Shown here: positions 61,039 through 64,000 of the stretch, in pieces
Position numbering within the stretch: the stretch's first letter is position 1
Layout of the letters: each line of letters opens with the position of its first letter
Origin: DATAOG01 sp963753685
GTDB taxonomy: Bacteria > Pseudomonadota > Alphaproteobacteria > Geminicoccales > Geminicoccaceae
Reading direction: 5' to 3'
Assembly: GCA_963753685.1 (NCBI GenBank)
Contig: CAVWDE010000013.1
Location: 1 to 64,000, forward strand
DNA: 64,000 nt
The notes under the pieces: model-generated
The model's input: only the letters and a program-made list of their open reading frames with translations
Told to the model about the DNA's origin: nothing
Database searches by the model: none
Position numbers and translations under genes: made by a program

Positions 61039-63552
61039 ATGAGACGACCATGGCTGGTTGCCGGCCTTGCCCTGATGGCCGGCGCGCTCGCGCCGGGGGG
61101 GCCTGCCATCACCCAGGAGATCACCGGCACGCCGGGCTCGCCCTCGGCCACCGAATCGATTCAAGGCCAGGTCCTGCCGCCACCGGCGCTGCCGTTCGGC
61201 GGCGAGACCAACCTCAACGCCGCGCAGTCCAAGCCGTGGTGGCCGCCCCGGGTGGTGCCGCCCAAGGGCGCCCCGAACGTCCTCCTGATCATGACCGACG
61301 ACGTCGGCTTCGGCGCCCCCAGCACCTTCGGCGGGGTCATCCCGACCCCGGCGCTCGACCGGATCGCCAAGGCGGGGCTGCGCTACACCCAGTTCCATTC
61401 CACGGCGCTGTGCTCGCCGACCCGGGCGGCGCTGATCACCGGCCGCAACCACCACTCGGTGGGCTTCGGCGTGATCGCGGAGCAGTCGACCGGCTTCCCC
61501 GGCTACGACAGCATCATCGGCCGGGACACCGCGACCATCGGCGAGATCCTGAAAGAGAACGGCTACAGCACCTCCTGGTTCGGCAAGGACCACAACACGC
61601 CCGACTTCCAGGCGAGCCAGGTCGGTCCGTTCGACCAATGGCCGACCGGCATGGGCTTTCAATACTTCTATGGCTTCGTCGGCGGCGATACCAGCCAGTG
61701 GCAGCCGAACCTGTTCCGCAACACCACGGCGATCTATCCCTATCTCGGCCATCCGGGCTGGAATCTGACGACCGCGATGGCGGACGATGCGATCCATTGG
61801 ATGAAACAGCTCGACGAGATCAATCCCGAGCAGCCGTTCTTCGTCTACTATGTGCCCGGGGGCACCCACGCGCCGCATCAGCCGACGCCGGAATGGATCA
61901 AGAAGATCAGCGACATGCATCTGTTCGATCAGGGCTGGAACGCCCTGCGCGATCAGATCTTCGCCAATCAGAAGAAGCAGGGCGTGATCCCCCAGGACGC
62001 CAAGCTCACGCCCTGGCCCGATGACCTGCTGAAGACGTGGGACGCGCTCACGCCCGACGACAAGAAAATGTTCATCCGCCAGGTCGACGTCTATGCTGCC
62101 TATCTGGCGTACACCGACCACGAGATCGGCCGGGTGATCCAGGCGGTCGAGGACATGGGCAAGCTCGACAACACGCTGATCATCTACATCAGCGGCGACA
62201 ACGGCGGCAGCGCCGAGGGCACCCTGATCGGCACGCCGAACGAGGTCGCTGCCTTCAACGGCGTCAACGTCCCGGTCGCGGATCAGCTGAAATCCTTCTA
62301 CGACGTCTGGGGCTCCGACCAGACCTACCCGCACATGGCGGTCGCGTGGTCGTGGGCGTTCGACACGCCGTTCAAATGGACCAAGCAGATCGCATCGCAC
62401 TTCGGCGGCACGCGCCAGGGGATGACGATCTCCTGGCCGGCTGTGATCAAGGACGCGGGCGGCATCCGCAACCAGTTCAGCCACATGATCGACATCGTGC
62501 CGACGCTGCTCGAGGTCACCGGCATCAAGGCGCCCGACATGGTCAACGGCGTCGCCCAGAAGCCGATCGAGGGCGTGAGCCTCGCCTACACCTTCGATCC
62601 GGCCAACGCCGACGCGCCGTCCCGGCACCGCACCCAGTATTTCGAGATGATGAGCGACCGGGCGCTCTACCAGGACGGTTGGATCGCCAGCACGACGCCG
62701 GTGCGGCCGCCCTGGGATCTCACCGGGCCAACCAGCCAGGATCCGGCCAACGCCTACAAGTGGGAGCTGTACGACCTGACCAAGGACTGGACCCAGTTCG
62801 ACGACCTGGCCGCGGCCCATCCGGACAAGCTGAAAGAGTTGCAGCAGCTGTTCTGGGTCGAGGCGGCGAAGTACCAGGTCCTGCCGCTGGACGCCTCGGT
62901 GGCGACCCGTCTGGTTGCCCCCCGGCCCAATCTCACAGCGGGCAGGTCGGTGTTCACCTATTCCGGCGAGCTGACCGGCATCCCGCACGGCGACGCCCCG
63001 AGCGTGCTCGACACGTCCTACACCATCACTGCCGAGGTCGAGATCCCGCCGGGCGGCGCCGAGGGCGTGCTGCTGACCGAAGGCGGCCGGTTCGGCGGCT
63101 ACGGCTTCTATCTGCTCAAGGGCAAGCCGGTGTTCTTATGGAACCTGGTCGACCTCGAGCGGCTGCGCTGGGAGGGCCCGGAGGCGCTCGCGCCCGGCAA
63201 GCACACGCTGGAGTTCGACTTTGCCTACGACGGCCTTGGCCTCGCCACTCTGGCCTTCAACAACATGAGCGGCATCGGCCGCGGCGGCACCGGCGTGCTC
63301 AAGGTCGACGGCAAGGAGGTCGCGACCCGGAAGATGGAGCGCACGGTGCCGCTGATCCTCCAGTGGGACGAGACCTTCGACGTCGGCGCCGATACCGGCA
63401 CGCCGGTCGACGACCAGGACTATCAGGTGCCGTTCGCGTTCACCGGCAAGCTCGACAAGCTCACGATCACCATCGACCGGCCGCAGCTGACGCCCGCCGA
63501 CGTGAAGCTTCTGAGCGAGCAGGGGCAGCGGAACAACAAGGCGAGCGAATAG
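61039..63552 (+). CDS. Large arylsulfatase with C-terminal jelly-roll domain (second)
   Basis: The 837-residue paralogue of the enzyme at 54211 has signal peptide MRRPWLVAGLALMAGALAPG, Cys125 in LCSPTRAALITGRNHHS, metal site LLIMTDDVGFGAPSTFGG, second site YISGDNGGSAEGTLIGTP and a C-terminal beta-sandwich from about residue 655 (SYTITAEVEIPPGGAEGVLL). It is intact and in frame from ATG 61039, with AAGGAG 8 bp upstream. Substrate not predictable. Confidence 0.9.
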   Translation: MRRPWLVAGLALMAGALAPGGPAITQEITGTPGSPSATESIQGQVLPPPALPFGGETNLNAAQSKPWWPPRVVPPKGAPNVLLIMTDDVGFGAPSTFGGVIPTPALDRIAKAGLRYTQFHSTALCSPTRAALITGRNHHSVGFGVIAEQSTGFPGYDSIIGRDTATIGEILKENGYSTSWFGKDHNTPDFQASQVGPFDQWPTGMGFQYFYGFVGGDTSQWQPNLFRNTTAIYPYLGHPGWNLTTAMADDAIHWMKQLDEINPEQPFFVYYVPGGTHAPHQPTPEWIKKISDMHLFDQGWNALRDQIFANQKKQGVIPQDAKLTPWPDDLLKTWDALTPDDKKMFIRQVDVYAAYLAYTDHEIGRVIQAVEDMGKLDNTLIIYISGDNGGSAEGTLIGTPNEVAAFNGVNVPVADQLKSFYDVWGSDQTYPHMAVAWSWAFDTPFKWTKQIASHFGGTRQGMTISWPAVIKDAGGIRNQFSHMIDIVPTLLEVTGIKAPDMVNGVAQKPIEGVSLAYTFDPANADAPSRHRTQYFEMMSDRALYQDGWIASTTPVRPPWDLTGPTSQDPANAYKWELYDLTKDWTQFDDLAAAHPDKLKELQQLFWVEAAKYQVLPLDASVATRLVAPRPNLTAGRSVFTYSGELTGIPHGDAPSVLDTSYTITAEVEIPPGGAEGVLLTEGGRFGGYGFYLLKGKPVFLWNLVDLERLRWEGPEALAPGKHTLEFDFAYDGLGLATLAFNNMSGIGRGGTGVLKVDGKEVATRKMERTVPLILQWDETFDVGADTGTPVDDQDYQVPFAFTGKLDKLTITIDRPQLTPADVKLLSEQGQRNNKASE

Positions 63553-63804
63553 CCTCTCGAGGAGGCGCGGGCGGTCCGGGGGTGGGGCTGCCCGCCCTGA
63601 TCGAGGCTGGGGAGGCGCCGATGCGGTCCGGACATCGCACGCCGACGCCGACATCAGTCGGGGGCCGTGGCGCCATGAGCTTTTCAGACCTCGCCGTACC
63701 TCGCGGACGGCTCTAGGGGAGGATCGTCCCATGCTCTGTGCATCAACCGCGCTCGCATCACGGGTGCTCCTGCGGTGCCCGCCGGCAGCCCATACGGGGG
63801 ATGA
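63553..63804. other. Intergenic gap before the last gene
   Basis: About 250 bp of GC-rich sequence with no gene recognised. A CATACGGGGGATGAC segment just before 63805 may be the ribosome site. Confidence 0.4.
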
Positions 63805-64000
63805 CATGGATATCCGCAACCATGCCGACGCCGCCGCGGTCGGCAGGACGCCGATGATGACGCGTCGTTGGGGCACCGCGCTCGCGACGCTGCTCGCGGC
63901 CGGTCTGGCCGGCTCACCCGCCGCGGCCGAGGACGCAGCCCCCGCGAGCGCACCCTGGAAGCTCAGCGTCACACCCTACCTCTGGGCGACCAGCCTGCAC
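63805..64000 (+). CDS. Outer-membrane barrel protein, truncated by the window end
   Basis: The first 65 codons run from ATG 63805 through a signal peptide (TRRWGTALATLLAAGLAGSP, cleavage near AAAED) to WKLSVTPYLWATSLH. The W-x5-PY-x-W pattern is typical of the first strand of a family of uncharacterised outer-membrane barrels. The 3' end is beyond the window. Confidence 0.65.

Overview
The window is GC-rich (about two thirds G+C by eye) and reads as a chromosomal segment of a Gram-negative alphaproteobacterium, possibly Rhodospirillales-like. That placement is inferred from codon use, the Sco/PCuAC/CtaG copper set, CnoX-LON-Trm112-DUF971 gene order, Tat and Sec leaders, and many outer-membrane barrels and lipoproteins. 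No rRNA, CRISPR array, phage or plasmid replication gene was seen. One tRNA, tRNA-Gly(GCC), lies at 32393-32467 on the minus strand.

Layout. 1-3880: a GYD protein, a rhodanese fused in frame to an IS481-type transposase remnant, then copper and cytochrome-oxidase assembly genes (a small membrane ORF, Sco1, PCuAC, CtaG). 4093-6254: an outer-membrane porin divergent from a Tat-exported intradiol dioxygenase. 6480-11483: a CUT1-type sugar ABC transporter whose second permease is frameshifted. 11856-15561: sulfur-trafficking genes, with a thiosulfate sulfurtransferase and a rhodanese-DUF2892 protein divergent from a persulfide dioxygenase. 15546-17051: a decayed TIR-like gene and a two-helix DUF4231 (SLATT-like) protein. 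17238-20465: an M48 protease and an FMN/FAD/Fe-S oxidoreductase of the dienoyl-CoA reductase/trimethylamine dehydrogenase family. 21239-30101: a dipeptide-type ABC transporter operon (dppBC, dppDF, dppA) interrupted by a pentapeptide-repeat/TIR gene and by a broken GGDEF-EAL gene, with frameshifts in dppD and dppF.

30102-32362 is a lower-GC islet next to the 3' end of the tRNA-Gly gene, with relic membrane-protein genes and a BrnT/BrnA toxin-antitoxin pair. 32666-35025 holds housekeeping genes (CnoX, LON-domain protein, Trm112, DUF971). 35199-39645 has a DUF1344 protein, a TPR regulator-like protein with a decayed partial duplicate, and DUF3313/DUF4136 lipoproteins.

39775-64000 is the most distinctive part. 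It is a secretory cluster with five Cys-type sulfatases (one destroyed by frameshifts), an exported HAD phosphatase-like protein, two EF-hand lipoproteins, an octahaem TPR cytochrome, a cyanide-insensitive-type quinol oxidase (CydAB/CioAB), several beta-barrel proteins, a DUF1254/DUF1214 protein and a DUF4410 lipoprotein. Relics of the barrel C-terminus between sulfatases and a clean tandem duplication (HAD C-terminus, EF-hand, cytochrome leader) show that the cluster grew by duplication and loss. The products are almost all predicted to be exported, which suggests an envelope system that cleaves sulfate esters. The link to the octahaem cytochrome and oxidase is inferred from proximity only.

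Caveat: at least eight coding regions carry single-base frameshifts. Some are probably true decay, but sequencing or assembly indels cannot be excluded from sequence alone.
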